A stretch of 62,500 nucleotides of DNA from Neocallimastix lanati (nom. inval.) (GCA_016946835.1 JACVTC010000067.1:162501-225000), one strand, 5' to 3'. Positions 21,601-35,169 are shown, counted from the first letter of the stretch. Numbers and translations are program-made. The notes: generated by a model not told the origin, from the sequence alone.

Positions 21601-21899
21601 AGGGTCTCTAGTATGAGAATGTATAATTTTTTCTTTTATATACGTTTAAGGGTGTTTTTCCCTATTAAATTAACATTTTTTATATTTTTTGGAGTTTTAT
21701 TTAACTTGCAATAACTTCCTTTTATTAACGATTTTATTTTTATTTTTATTTTTATTTTTTTTTTTTTATGAGTTTCTTCAATTTTTCAATTAGTTTTATT
21801 GGTTTTCCTAAAATTGACAAAATGAGTAGCTTTTATTATAATTTAAAATTCAATAATTTTTTTTTTTTTTTTTTTCTTTTTTTCTTTTATGACATAATA

Positions 21900-22170
21900 T
21901 TGTTTCCGGCAAACGATTCTTTTGCTAAGAATTTTTGTCTTATTAGAGTCAGATGAAAACTCTTAATCTGTTAAGAGTCATGAAATTTATGGTTTATAAT
22001 TATATCAATTTTATTATAATAATTTATGATAAAGAGTTATTAGCACTTATTTATTCTAAATTGAATTCTTTTATATTAGTACATTGTGGTATATATATTA
22101 TTATTTATTTTACAATATGTTTCAATAAATTTGAAAAACTAATTTTTCATACATTTTACATATTCTAACA
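21900..22170 (+). mobile_element. Ty3-like RNase H fragment
   Basis: A plus-strand frame contains IIYDKELLALIYS (about 22010-22060). IYDKELLAII is the conserved start of the RNase H region in Ty3/gypsy polyproteins. Surrounding residues no longer align by eye. The orientation is opposite to the RT and protease remnants at 22.2-22.7 kb, so it is from another copy or an inverted piece. Confidence 0.45.
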
Positions 22171-22239
22171 ATATATAATATATGTGTATATAACTTTTTT
22201 TTTTTTTTTTTATAATAAAATTTTATAATATTATTAAAG

Positions 22240-22400
22240 TATTCATCTTATGTCCTTGAGTATACCACTTATATCGTTTGACTTGAAAATACTTTCCTAT
22301 ATCTTCGCTAAAAATATAGTAAAGTATTTATGAAGCTTTGAAACACAGCTGAGGCATTAGTTAAACTAAATGGCATAATTAATGCAGTAGTAGTTTTTCT

Positions 22401-22438
<38 letters not shown>

Positions 22439-23100
22439 GCACGATCCAAAAATTTAGATCCTAGTACTGCAGTTCGTGGCATGGCTTCTGTTAATCCACA
22501 CTTGATTTCGTACTCATATCACTTTAGTACGTTCGTTCCTTCATCAATCAGCTTTATTTTGATGTTGAAGTTTTCCGTAAGTTTGGGGGGATTAATACTT
22601 TACCAACAACAGTTACGAATGAAGGCGGTTGATCTAATATTTGTAAACCCTAATTCTACAGCATAGCTACGGGAACATCAAATTAATCTCTGAGAGAGCC
22701 AGTATCGTATAACACACTTAATTTTTTTTTTTTTTTTTTTTTTTTATTTTTTTGGCTTGTCCTTTAATTGCGGATTGTCGCCTTTGATATGAAATTTGTA
22801 CTCAATGAGTTTTTATTCGCTTAAGACATAAAGTGTTGAATTGAACAACATGATATTACTACTAGTAAGGTTTTCCTTGAAGGAGCTTTTTTTTGTTTAA
22901 CATTCTTGGTATTTTCCTTCTTCCAATTCCTCTTATTATTTTTCACTTTGGTTTTTTTTGTTCTTTATAGAAGTGTTGGTCTAATTCGTTTCGTTATTAG
23001 ATCCCTTTTTTATCATATTACTACCACTACTCTGCCTTCTTCTCTTCTTTCAATATCTTTGGATGATCTTTCTTGGATCCAGTATTCCTAGTAACGTCAT
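22240..23100 (-). mobile_element. Ty3/gypsy-like retrotransposon remnant (Gag end, protease, RT pieces)
   Basis: Read on the minus strand from 23100 downward: a basic, broken Gag-like segment; LSE..LIEYKFHIKGDNPQL then KDKPKK at 22820-22745, resembling a decayed zinc knuckle; a protease-like stretch AVELGFTN and ILDQPPSFVTVVGKVL (about 22660-22580); then, after a T-tract, ALIMPFSLTNASAVFQSFIN at 22385-22325. The last matches the Ty3 RT box usually written MPFGLTNAPAVFQ. The order Gag-PR-RT is right, but most of RT and all of integrase are missing and stops abound. Confidence 0.6.
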
Positions 23101-23134
23101 TATAGCTATCTTTCCTTAATACTTCAAGATTATA

Positions 23135-23560
23135 ATTTATCAAGTACACCTATATATAATAATTAATCACTAAAACTACAAAGCAAAAATATATAAAAGT
23201 TAGGATTAATCTATAAAGCAGGTTATAACTGAAAGTGACGTAAATTTCAATATATAAGAGGTATTTGGTATTCACAAAATGAGATAGTATGATGATTACC
23301 CTTCAAGAGAAAGTGTTTCCATCATATATATGAAATATATAAATCATATAGTATAAGAGATATTTTAGATGCATTTAATATCAATGATGTAATAATATTT
23401 ACAAATATAATTTAAGGGGGAAATTATATAGAATAATTTTATAAAATAGAATAATTATATACAATTCATACATTCACTTAAAAACTAAATTATATGCATT
23501 GAAATAGTTAGGTTTTTAGGGGGAATGATAGAATATGAAAATTATGCATGTACATTAAGT
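23135..23560. mobile_element. LTR-like sequence upstream of a copia-type Gag remnant
   Basis: The stretch from AACTACAAAGCAAAAATATA (about 23172) to TTTCCATCAT (about 23325) resembles 40010-40140, with shared ATAAGAGGTATT and AAACTATAAAGCG-like blocks. A purine tract AGGGGGAA followed by TGATAGAATATG lies at about 23517-23540, looking like a polypurine tract/LTR junction of copia elements. The borders are not defined. Confidence 0.4.
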
Positions 23561-23589
23561 CAACGAAATTTGAGAAAAAAATAAAAAAA

Positions 23590-23639
<50 letters not shown>

Positions 23640-23640
<1 letters not shown>

Positions 23641-23990
23641 AAAAATATGGTAATAACCTCAATAATATTAAGAAGCTTAAGGGAAATCTAGAAGAAGCTG
23701 AGAAAAATGATACCATTACACGTGTCATCATTTGTACCAATGTCTCCAAAGGAAACCAAGTTTACATTGAAAATCTTCACTATGTCATGAAGAAACTAAG
23801 AAGCCTATATGGAAAAAGAAAGATGTAAATCACTGGTTAAGGAAACTTTACTCTCTAAAGCTTAAAAATCTATCTGAATGAAATGATGTTTATTAATCAA
23901 ATTAACGAAAATATTTAGTGACATAATGCTGAGTAACTTGGAGAACTTAAGGATATTATACTTATCTGAAAGTTAAAACTTTTTAATATG
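23640..23990 (+). mobile_element. Ty1/copia-like Gag remnant
   Basis: Across two frames the plus strand gives VIICTNVSKGNQVYIENL, then LWKKKDVNHWLRKLYSLKLK, NLSEWNDVY and, after stops, LKV-KTF. The W..L..LKL.....W..(F/V) pattern, preceded by a V(D)NHWLRKL-type helix, is typical of copia-type Gag proteins. It lies 100 bp after the LTR-like junction, so the two may belong to one element. It is frameshifted and truncated. Confidence 0.45.
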
Positions 23991-24024
23991 TTAATTTATA
24001 TATAAACTTTATTTATTATTTTAT

Positions 24025-24085
24025 TAATGTTATTAATGTTTATTAATGTTTATTAATGTTTATTAATGTTTATTAATGTTTATCA
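24025..24085. repeat. Decamer tandem repeat TTTATTAATG
   Basis: Six consecutive TTTATTAATG-type units between the Gag remnant and the Tmc-like pseudogene. Short simple-sequence array. Confidence 0.85.
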
Positions 24086-24324
24086 GTTTACAATAATTTT
24101 GGAAATTACATTTCTTTTAAAGTATTTGTGGCTTGATTAAAATGTATTGAAAATATTTGACATGTATAGAATAATTTCTCTTATTTATTAAATTATTACA
24201 AATAATGAGAATTTTAATACAATGAATTTCAAAAATAGATTTTGTTATATTTAAACAATATCAATAATCATTTAAATTTATATATTTATATATATATATA
24301 TATATTTTATAAATTTTATTTTAT

Positions 24325-24725
24325 ATATTGTAGTACTCTAATTTGTTATATTTTTCATTCAGTAATAAGGGTTTTCTTGAAATTTATCAAAATTTATCAA
24401 TCTTTTCTATTAAAATTACCTTATGTTTTCTTACCTGGTTATTATTAATTTATTTATATATACATAATTTTATATTTTTATTTTTTTTTATATATATTAA
24501 TAAATAAATATTATTTCTACTTTTTTTTTTTTTTTTTTTTTTGATTTTATCAATTCATAAATAAAGTAAATGAATTATTAGGAAGTTTGAAAGTCATAAT
24601 ATTCCATTAAGAATGAAAGAATATATAAATAAAATATTCGAAATACCAAAGGATCATTTATGCCATTCCATAATAAAATTGTTCATGATATAGCTGGACA
24701 TACATTATATAGGGAAAAATTATTT

Positions 24726-24757
<32 letters not shown>

Positions 24758-24875
24758 AAATAAAAAAATAAATAAAAAATTAAAAACATGATATCCTAAA
24801 ATATACATTTATTATTCATATTCTAATTTAATATTTTATTGTTTTTATTGTGTATTAACTAAAAAAAAAATTAAA
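24325..24875 (+). pseudogene. Decayed paralogue fragment of the adjacent Tmc-like membrane protein gene
   Basis: Two blocks match the intact gene downstream. 24330-24450 matches its third exon (26487-26620) including the splice-site region: AGTAATAA-GG-TT-CTTGAAATT, TTATTAAAATT and TTACCTGGTTA. 24541-24875 matches 33061-33350: AAATAAAGTAAATGAATT, CCATAATAAAATTGTTCATG, ATGATATCCTAAAATATAC, ending in the transmembrane segment. The roughly 6 kb between these blocks in the intact gene is reduced to about 90 bp here. Premature stops and a poly-A insertion break the frame. It is a 5'+3' remnant of a former tandem copy. Confidence 0.75.
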
Positions 24876-25178
24876 AAGTTTAATATAACTAATATTATTT
24901 TTAATAATTTATTCTTAGTAATACTTATTGAATAATAATTAGATTTAATTTAACAAAGAATTCCTGTTTCAATAAAGATATTATTAATATAATAAATTTA
25001 AAATTATGTGTCATTAATACATTAATGACACTGATATGAAATAGAAATAAAAACTCTAATTAAAAATAAATTTATGTTAATTAAGAAATGTAGTAAAAGC
25101 ATAAATTTATGTATTAATCTAGTTTTTATTGTATTTATTAATCTATTTTTTATTAGTAATCCATAGTTTATATAGTAA

Positions 25179-25213
<35 letters not shown>

Positions 25214-25901
25214 ACTATTATATTTAGTTTATTTTTTTTTTTTAAAATTTAAATTTTAATTTAATATTAGTATAAATTATAGATATAAAATAATATATGT
25301 ATTATATAAAAATATAATATATTTTTAGATAGTTTACAAATTAAATTTTTATTTTTTTTTTTAAAATTTAAATTTTAATTTAATATTAGTATAAATTATA
25401 GATATAAAATAATATATGTATTATATAAAAATATAATATATTTTTAGATAGTTTACAAATTAAATTTTTAAGTTAATATTTTATAATTTAGTTAATTATC
25501 CTAATATTTTATAAATCCTTAAATTAAAAGAGAACTTTAATTATTATATCAATATTTAATTATCCGAATATTATTTAAATTTAATTATTACAAAAAATAT
25601 CAAAAAATATTACTTTTTTCTATTTTAATTATTTTTTATTATATAATTTTTTTCTTGGAAAAAAAATATATTGTCATCATAAATCCATAGTTTTCAAAAT
25701 ACTAATATGATTATTTATTTAATTAAGCATAATTAGTTTAAATGTATTAAATAAACTTTAAAAATTTTATTTCAAATCTTGTATAATTTTCTTATAAAAT
25801 ATTTACTTTTTTTTATTTTTTTCATGTGAGTTTATTAAAGAACATATTAATTAAAAAAATTATAATTAATTCTTTATTAATATTAATATTTATGATATTA
25901 A

Positions 25902-25939
<38 letters not shown>

Positions 25940-26039
25940 AACATTATTATGAAGGATTAATTTTTTTTTTTTTTTTTTAATTCAAATTATTTTATGATAC
26001 ATCGCTATTAATTTTATCATAAAGAAGTAAAAAAAAAAA
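24876..26039. other. AT-rich intergenic DNA before the Tmc-like gene
   Basis: No gene. It contains poly-A tracts (25180-25210, 25905-25936), the 119-bp tandem duplication listed separately, and the promoter side of the gene starting at 26040. Confidence 0.55.
25232..25469. repeat. Perfect 119-bp tandem duplication
   Basis: The stretch with AAAATTTAAATTTTAATTTA through AGATAGTTTACAAATTAAAT is present twice, head to tail, with a 119-bp offset (compare 25244 with 25363). I see no difference except in the flanking T-run, so the duplication is recent or strictly maintained. Confidence 0.9.
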
Positions 26040-26161
26040 ATGTCGGAAGAAAAAGAAAAATTGGATGAAAATGAGAATTCAAACACAAATCCAAAATTCA
26101 ATGCAATATCTGAGCTGAATCTAAATAAGTATACTGTAAAAATTAAAATAATACTATTATT

Positions 26162-26198
<37 letters not shown>

Positions 26199-26391
26199 AA
26201 ATATTATTAGACTGTTCATGACATAATAAAACAATTATTAACTATTTTTTTTTCTTTATGATAAATAAAAAGATTAGTATATTTAAATTTTATTCAACAA
26301 TCGGAACTTATAATAACAGCAATATACTTAAAAAATTAGAAAATTATTTTTTCATCATAGAAAGTAATAATACTTTTATTTAGAGATATAA

Positions 26392-26439
<48 letters not shown>

Positions 26440-29400
26440 GCTTTTAATATATATATTAATTTAAAATTCTAAATAAATATTTTTAGTATGTCAATTAATA
26501 ATATTTTTCTTTAGTAATAAAGGATTCCTTGAAATTCCCGGAAATTTATCTGTAATTCTAAATATTTTTTTATTAAAATTCCCATTTGAATCTTTACCTG
26601 GTTAATATTATTAATGATTATATAATTATATATAAATTTAAAATATATAATTTATATCTAATTATATTTATATTTTTATCAAAATTTAAAAGTTATAATT
26701 AATATTATATCTTGGATTCTTCTTTTAATTATATATGGAAGCTTCTGTGATTATATATTTTTATTTCATTAAATAATAAATATAATATAATATAAGTTAA
26801 TATCATTTTAATACTTTTTTTTTTTTTTTTTTATAAAGTTATATATGCATTTGGAGGCGCGAATTCCTTTAGGTAATTTATTTATAATAAGTTATATTAA
26901 ATATTTGTTGATTATATATAATAATTATTAATATTTAAATAAATATATTACTAAATATTAATAGAAAGGTTCCAGATTTAGTTATAAATGTAATTTCCAA
27001 ATTATTTAAAAATGACTATATATCATAGTATTATTTTTATAATAGGCATTACAATTTTTATTAATGCATATAATATTTGTTGAAATTTAACTAAAAACAA
27101 AAAAAAACAAAAAAAAAAAAAAAAAAAAAAATAAAAAAATTATTTTACTATTTAACAATTTAAATTACTGCATATTAAAACATATTGAAATTTAACTACA
27201 AAAAATATCAAATTAAAACTATATACTTTAGATTAATGTATATATTTCAAAATTTATGTTTGGGTAATTTTTTTAATATGGAAATATAAATTTTTTTTTT
27301 CTGAAATATATTTTTATATAAATTAATCATGTTTTTGTACTCATATAAATATATTGTTTTAATATAATAGTCCCCTTTTTATACCATGTAAGTATAATAT
27401 AAAAATTAAAAATTAATTCAATGTATTTATACTATGTTAATAATAACACATTTTATTATCTATTTTATATAGTTTTATGTAGTTATTTTGAAGTTATAAA
27501 TAAAAAGCGTGAATATGATTTTATGTCGAATATAACAAATAATACTTTAATAATGTAAATATATATATATATATATTTATTTTTTTATTTTTACAAAAGA
27601 TATTAATTAAATTTAATAAATATATTTTTTAAATATTTATATAGGAACATAGAAGCTATCCTTGGAGTTATATTATTATTCATTCATTCAATTATTGTAA
27701 TTTAAAAAATAAAAAAAAAAAAAAAAAAAAAAATAATAATAAAAATAATAAAAATAATTTTTTTTTTTATAAATTATAGTAATAATACTAATAATAATAT
27801 TAAATAATAATAAATTAAATTTTAATGAAAAATAATTAATTTTATAAATAAATTAATAGAATTCATGGTATTTAGTAGATTTTGTTCCATTATGTAAAAA
27901 ATTAAAAGAAATGTCAAGTGGGGAAATACAAAATATTCAAAATTTTGTAATTATCATAGAGGTATTACAAGATTTTATTTATTTAAATATTGAGATAGTT
28001 GATGAAGAAATATTTATATAATATTATTCAATTTAAAATTCAATATTAATTATATATAATATATAATATAATATTAACAGTTAGTGAATGATGAATTATT
28101 AATTGATAAATGGGATTATCCTACTATATCATTATTAATTTCAATTATATCTTTGCTCTATCTATGGTTTACTCATTTAAAAAGTCAACCATTTTATAAT
28201 ATGAAGTTAAATAATATTTATGAATCTCTATATTTTTCGCTTTTTTCATTAAATATTGAAATAATGATAATGTGGTTTTTGAATCTCAATAAAAAAAGGG
28301 CTTCTTACATATTTTGTTTTGTATCTGAAGTAGTATTTTTAGTGATTGGATGGTTTTTAAATATTACACTATATAAATATTTTACTAATAAAATTGTTGA
28401 TAGAATTCAAAAAAAGTATAATCAACAAAATGTAATTCGACAATTAAGAGAACAATTAGAGGAAGAAAATAATAAAGATGAAAGTATTAATAAATCATTA
28501 GAAACCATTGGTAAATATATAATTTAAAATATTAAATGAAGATAAAGAATAAAAATAATCACTAATTAATTTAACAATAATATATTATATTTGATTCAAT
28601 AATATTAAAAACTAATTAAACGTAGTTACGGAAAAAAGAATAAATAAAAAAATAAAAAGTTTCAAAAAGTATTCTGAAGCTTCTTATTTGTGCAAATTTA
28701 TTATGTAAAAATAGCTATATTTGAGTATATGAATTTTAGATAATTATACATATTTCATATGATAATAATATTTAATATAATAAATCAAAAAAAAAAAAAA
28801 AAAAAAAATAAAATAATATAATAGGATCAATCGTTCAGTCGAATCATTTCTTCTTGTTCAAAAACTTTTTAATGAATGGTACATTTATATTTAAAAATAT
28901 ATATATAATACATATATCTTAGTTTAATAAAGACTTATTAAAATTATTATAATCTAGTGTAAATGAATATTCCAGAGAACCTTATGTAATTATAACATAT
29001 ATAATAAATTCAATATAATTGATTTATCTTAGTGTACTAATAATTTTTTTTTTTTATTTTATTTTTATTTTATTTTTATTTTATTTTTACTATTTTTTTT
29101 AATATTAATAATATAAATAATCTATGATAATTTTAAATTTCTATTAAATAGGTATATATTGAATATTGGAATATTTTACATGGAATTAGACTATTTGTAT
29201 CAAAAAATAGAACATGTTTTGAAGATTATAAATCTATTATTGAATCTATTAATATTTTAGCAGAAAAACTATTATTTAGAGTTTCCAATTTAGAAATTAA
29301 TTATAAAATTAAATTTTTAATTTATTATTCACAGTCTTGCTATGAATTTACTAAATATTTGCTTAATACTAGAAGTAATGGCAATAAAAATGGAAAGTAA

Positions 29401-30398
29401 TAATCAATTTATTTTATATTTTATAAATAATTACATTAATAATAATATTTATTTAATTTAAATATTATTAATTAAATTATTAATAAAAAAATTTTTATAT
29501 ATAATTATAATCACATAAAAAAAAAAAAAAAAAAAAAAAATATTATTATTTTTATGTAGTGATATGGATATTGGATTTGATAGTGATATGGTTAGAAATA
29601 TTGCAATTGGATATCATATAAAGTCTGTTAATTCATTGAAAAATGTAATTATTGAATTAAAAAATTTAGCAAACTCTAATGATATAAATTCAGCAATAAA
29701 TTATAATGAGATCTTAGTTGAAACATTAGAAAAAGCGGAAAAATATTATACAGTATATATTAGTAAATATTCTTTTTCCAAAGAAGCAATAAAACTATAT
29801 TCATTATTTATGAGTAATATAATGGTAAATTTGATTTTAATTTGAATATAAAAAAAAATTTATATTAATAATAATAATAAGTACTAATCATAATTTATAT
29901 ATATAATTTTAAAAACTACTAAATCTTAATTTTAAATTTATACAACTTATTAATATAGAAAAATTTTGATGTTGCTGTTTGTATTAATAAATAATTAAAT
30001 AATTATAATATTCATAATGAATATCACTCAGAATTATATTTATTAATTAATTTTAATTTAAAAATTTTAATTTATTACATATTAAATAGAATGAATATAC
30101 AAAAAAATTAGAAGAATATGAAGTATGAAATAGTTTATATATAAATAATTTTTTTAAGAGAAAAGTTTTTCTTTTAATTAATTATTTGTATTCTAATTTT
30201 TTGTCGTATATATTATAACAACAAAAGAAAGATAAAGATGAAATAAATGAGGAACAAAATGGACATGTTGTATATGAAAAATCAGAAGCACTATCTTCAA
30301 TTACTAGTTCAAATGGATCGAAAAGACTTAAAATATTAAAGTAAACTATTTTAATAGTACACATTATACTATATAGAAAATTTAATATATTGAAAAAA

Positions 30399-30441
<43 letters not shown>

Positions 30442-30608
30442 TATTAATACTTATAAATTAAAAGACAAAATATGATTGTAAAGTTCCAAAAACCAATTTA
30501 TATGATGTTTTATGTTATGCAAATATTTGTATTAATTGTAATTATCATAGGAATAGTATGGTAATTAATTTAATAAAATTTTAATATTTATTAATATATT
30601 GTACCATT

Positions 30609-30639
<31 letters not shown>

Positions 30640-31831
30640 TTAATATGTAATATTCATTAATCTTTTAATAGTAATTTTGAAAATAACAAAGCATACATTA
30701 ATGTTGTTAAAGGAGTAACTGGATTTTCCACTGGATATCAATCTCCATATGTAGTTTCAAGAATTAAATATGATGTAAGATTAACATCTATTGGATTAGC
30801 TGTTGAGGATCGAGATGTCATCGATACATATATGGATGATTTAGAGTTAAATCTTCAATTTTTAGAAAAAAGTTATATTCCATTCATTTATTTAAGACAT
30901 AGCACAAAAAGTTTAGATGTAGATACTATTAAAGTATTCAATAATAATGCAATCAAGGAAGTTAAAAATGAAAATTATTTTTCAAATATTTTGAGAATTC
31001 AGAAAAATGCAAGATTATATATAGATAAATGTAATATTTTTAAATATAAAACAAGTTTTTAGAATTTATAATATATATATATATATATCAAGAATTATTT
31101 AATATTAATAATATTTATTAATATAATAATTATAATAATATATTTTAGTTAACAAAACAAGTGGAAATCAATTATATAATATGGCTGAAAGAATACCAGT
31201 GTAAATATTACCATCTTATTATTATTATTATTTTAATTTTTTACTAATGTAAATAATTATTAATATTATATTATTATTTAAAACATTAAATTATAGTTAT
31301 TTTAAAGGTAACTAATATAAAATATGAATATTAGTATTAGATAATCTAATGATAATAATTATATTAAAATGGTTTTATTCGACAATATTAATATATTAAA
31401 TTATAATAATGATAAAAATTGTTTAATTATTATAGATAATACACAAAATAGATTTGGTCCATTATATATGAAAGCTATTGATTTAGCTAAAGCTGATAAT
31501 CAAAAAAGATTGAATAAAGAATTAAATTTCGTGTATATTGTTGTAGTAATTATGACGTTTTTCGTAATATTAATTAATTTAATTGGTAAGTTTAAGAATT
31601 ATTATAAAAATAAAAAAGAAAAAAAAAATAATAAAATTATTAATACATACTATATTTTTTGTTTCTAAACTTCTTTTTCATGATATATAAATTATTTAAA
31701 ATTAAATTATTATAAATGATATATATATTAATCTATGTATATATGCTAGTTATTATTCCATCTTCTAATAAATGCTATAAAACATTAAAAGAAGTAATTA
31801 ATGTATTCAAATATATTCCAAAAAGTAAACT

Positions 31832-31877
<46 letters not shown>

Positions 31878-33487
31878 TATATATAATTTTCATAAAAAAA
31901 TGAAATAAAAAATATAAATGAATTTAATTTATTTATTTCTCTTATTTTTCATATTAAAAAAAGATGATCTTGATGATGTTATTAATGAATATGAAAATCA
32001 GATACAAGAAATAAATAGTATTTATAATAATGAAAATTTACAATTAGTTATTGAAGATGATGATAAAAAAAAGAAAAAGAAGAATAGTACAAAATTTATT
32101 AGATATCAATTTGTATTTTTTTCAGCTATAACAGGAATTCTTTTTATTGTACCATTTTTAAGTATTATGGTAAATTTTTATAGCAATTTACAGTTATATT
32201 TAATAAAAATAAAATCAAATAAAATATCAAAAAAAAAAAAAAAAAAAAAAAAAAGAAAAAAAAGAATTTTTTAACTTTAGTCATTTTTAATAAAATCTAT
32301 ATATTTATTTAATTTATTATAAAGCTATTCAAAGATGAAGTTTTAAATATGCTCACATATTTAGGACAATCTGTAATTATTAATATAATTTTAGATAAAT
32401 AAAAATAAATTATATATTGCGTATTTATTATATAAAAATAACTATAAATATTAATATCTTATATTTAATATTTATAGTCGAAAAGATTATACTATACAAA
32501 TAGTGTAGGATTACTTGGATTTGAAGCAATATTTCAAGATACAACTTCCTTTGGAATTAAATTAAAAGCTGATTTGATAGAAAAAGCGGATTATTTAAGG
32601 GTATACATATAAAATATTAAGCTTAGAAAAAAAAAATTTAATTTTAATTAAAATTATATTTATTTTTTGATATATATAGGATTATGATTCTAAACTTAGA
32701 TCAGGTGTTTTTGGTGGTACATTGGAAAGTTTTACTCCCTTTAAAGATTATTTGGGAAAACCAGGATGTGTGCGACCAAAAAGATTAGAAATGCAATGTG
32801 AAAAAAGAGAATATGACGATGGTAAATATTTAAAAAAAAAAAAAAAAAAAAAAAAAACATTATTTTAGACTAATTATTTTCTAAAAAATGTTTTATATAA
32901 ATTTTATTACTATTATATTCAAAAAATGTATAATTTACATGGATATTTATTATATATATAAACATTCAATAAATGAAATATATAAATATACTTTTTTAAT
33001 TATTTATGTATAATAGAATATACGGAAGAATTGGCAAATTCTTCTCTAAACTATATATTGACAGAATATCTAAATAAGTTGAATGAATTTTTGGGAAGTA
33101 TCGAAACTCATCATATTCCATTGAGTACAAAGGAAAATATTAATAAAGGTTTCCAATTAGCAATGAATCATCCATTTATGATTTTCCATAATAAAATAGT
33201 TCATGATATTGCTGGACATACATTAAAATATAATGAGATTGGAGGTGATTATTTAGCTGCGAAAACTTATGATTTCCTAAAATATACGCTCATACTTCAT
33301 GCTGTTGTTTCAGTACTCCTTATTTTATTATTTTTATTGTTTATTTCTAAAAAAATCAAACATCAACTACATATTATGGAAGTAATGACTGATGTTATAT
33401 TCAGTGTTCCTTTAGCAGTATATGATTCTAATTCTAAACTTAAAAAGTATGTAATTTTTTATAATTATATATATTATTATTATAATT

Positions 33488-33543
<56 letters not shown>

Positions 33544-33632
33544 TATTTACTAATTATTATGTATATTATTAATATTTATATGATATATTTATTTATGTTA
33601 ATAGCTTTATAGAAACAGGAATTCTTCGTTGA
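26040..33632 (+). CDS. Large multi-exon polytopic membrane protein, TmcB/TmcC (tiny macrocysts)-like
   Basis: More than 20 short exons can be chained in phase. Supported pieces include 26040-26135, 26273-26363, 26487-26600, 26839-26872, 26965-26989, 27473-27554, 27645-27696, 27860-27961, 28081-28510, 28626-28704, 28825-28878, 28958-28985, 29152-29396 and 29560-29824. After further exons from 30 to 33 kb the last exon starts at 33605 and ends in TGA at 33632. Architecture: an N-terminal region with many hydrophobic helices (LWFTHLK, MWFLNLN, FVSEVVFLVIGWFLNI), a helical TPR-like middle (29.1-29.8 kb), a membrane helix (about 30.5 kb), a long probably extracellular part, helices near 31.55 and 32.13 kb, a second outside loop with paired cysteines (GCVRP, MQCEK) and a last membrane helix (33.28-33.35 kb). 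This matches the TmcB/TmcC-like proteins of amoebae, ciliates and chytrids; I see no PAS domain. Function is unknown. Splicing between 27.0 and 27.47 kb and around 30-31.4 kb is unresolved. Confidence 0.6.
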
Positions 33633-34254
33633 ATTTAGTTTAATTATATAATATTTTAATACATATTAATATTCAAAATTTTTAAATATTCAATATATTA
33701 AACTATGATTTAAAATCTTTTAATAATGTAATAACACTAATAAATAATTATTAATTCATTTAAACTTTTCCTTATTAAATAATTTTTATTCATGTATAAA
33801 AAAAATTAAAAGATTTTTATTTAATATTATATTTATAAAGTAAAATATAAATTATATTTATTTTAAAAATTTTTTTATTATTTATATGAACTAAAGAATG
33901 ATATTTATATATTTTTCATTTTCTTTCATTTACTTCCAAGATTAATTTTTTAAATTAGTTAATTTTTTAAATTAGTTAATTTTTTAAATTAGTTAATATT
34001 ATAATATTTTTTTTTAATAAAAAAAAAACATTATTTTATAAATTTTAATTAATTATTTTCTATTTTGATTTAAAAATTATTGGTTGAGGTTTTTATTTGT
34101 TTTTTTTTTTTTTTTTTTTTTTTTTTTATTTATTAAAATTTTAAATGTATTTATTTATAAAAAAAAAAAAGGAAAAAATAATTAAAGAAAAATAATTAAA
34201 AAGAAAAAAGAATAATTAGATTTTTATTTTAGAAAAAAAAAAAAAAATATAAAC
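33633..34254. other. AT-rich intergenic DNA between the Tmc-like and ataxin-10 genes
   Basis: No coding signal. It includes a three-copy 17-bp tandem repeat of TTAATTTTTTAAATTAG at about 33943-33997 and poly-T at 34100-34127. It contains the terminator of one gene and the promoter of the next; neither can be pinpointed. Confidence 0.55.
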
Positions 34255-35103
34255 ATGGATAATATATTAATTGATTGGGATTTATATCAATTAAATATTA
34301 ATAAATTAAAGGAATGGAAAATTGAATTAAACAATTTAATAGAAACTTTAAAGGACTTTGATTATCGGTATATAAAAAAAATTTTTTTAAATAATTTATT
34401 AAATATTTCAAAATTTTCTAATGATATATAACTGAAATTTTAATAGTAATGAATTTCAATATGAAACTGAAATTTGGAAATTATTATATACTGTTGTAAA
34501 ATGGATAAATACAAATGATAAAATTAATACAATTGATGAAAATATAATTTACATTGAAATTTTAGAATCAATTTTTAAAATTATCAGAAATGCTAATGCT
34601 GGAGTCAAAGAAAATCAAATGAATACAAAGTATAACTAAAATTTAAACTTTTTTTAAAATAATATATAAATGAATAATCTTTTTTTTTTTTTTTTTTTAT
34701 TTTTTTTTTTTAAAAAAAAAAAAATAAATAAAATAAAAGTATCTAATTGTTAATATATATTAATTATAATAAACCAATAGAGATTTTTTATTGAATGAAA
34801 TATTATTAATTATCCCGAAATGCATTGAATTACTTAGAAAAGACGTTACCAATACTAAAGGTAAATAATGGGATCTTTCTATATAATATTATTTTATTAA
34901 AAAAACTTCAAAATGATTTAATTTTTTTTTTTTTTTTTTTCTTTGAAAAATTTATATATTTATTTCAATATTTAAATAGTTAATACATGTATACAATGTG
35001 GAATTCAATGTATTTCAAATACTTATACTCAAAATACATATTTACAAAACAATTATACCGAAGAATTATTTAATAGCAAAATATTGAGGTATTATATAAT
35101 GAA

Positions 35104-35169
<66 letters not shown>

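Noticed and set aside
22400-22666. 88-codon plus-strand frame after poly-T
   Set aside because: The opposite strand carries the protease/RT-like sequence; the plus frame has no similarity and begins in a homopolymer.
34680-34740. Adjacent poly-T and poly-A runs as a structured RNA
   Set aside because: Common homopolymer arrangement in these introns, with no further structure.
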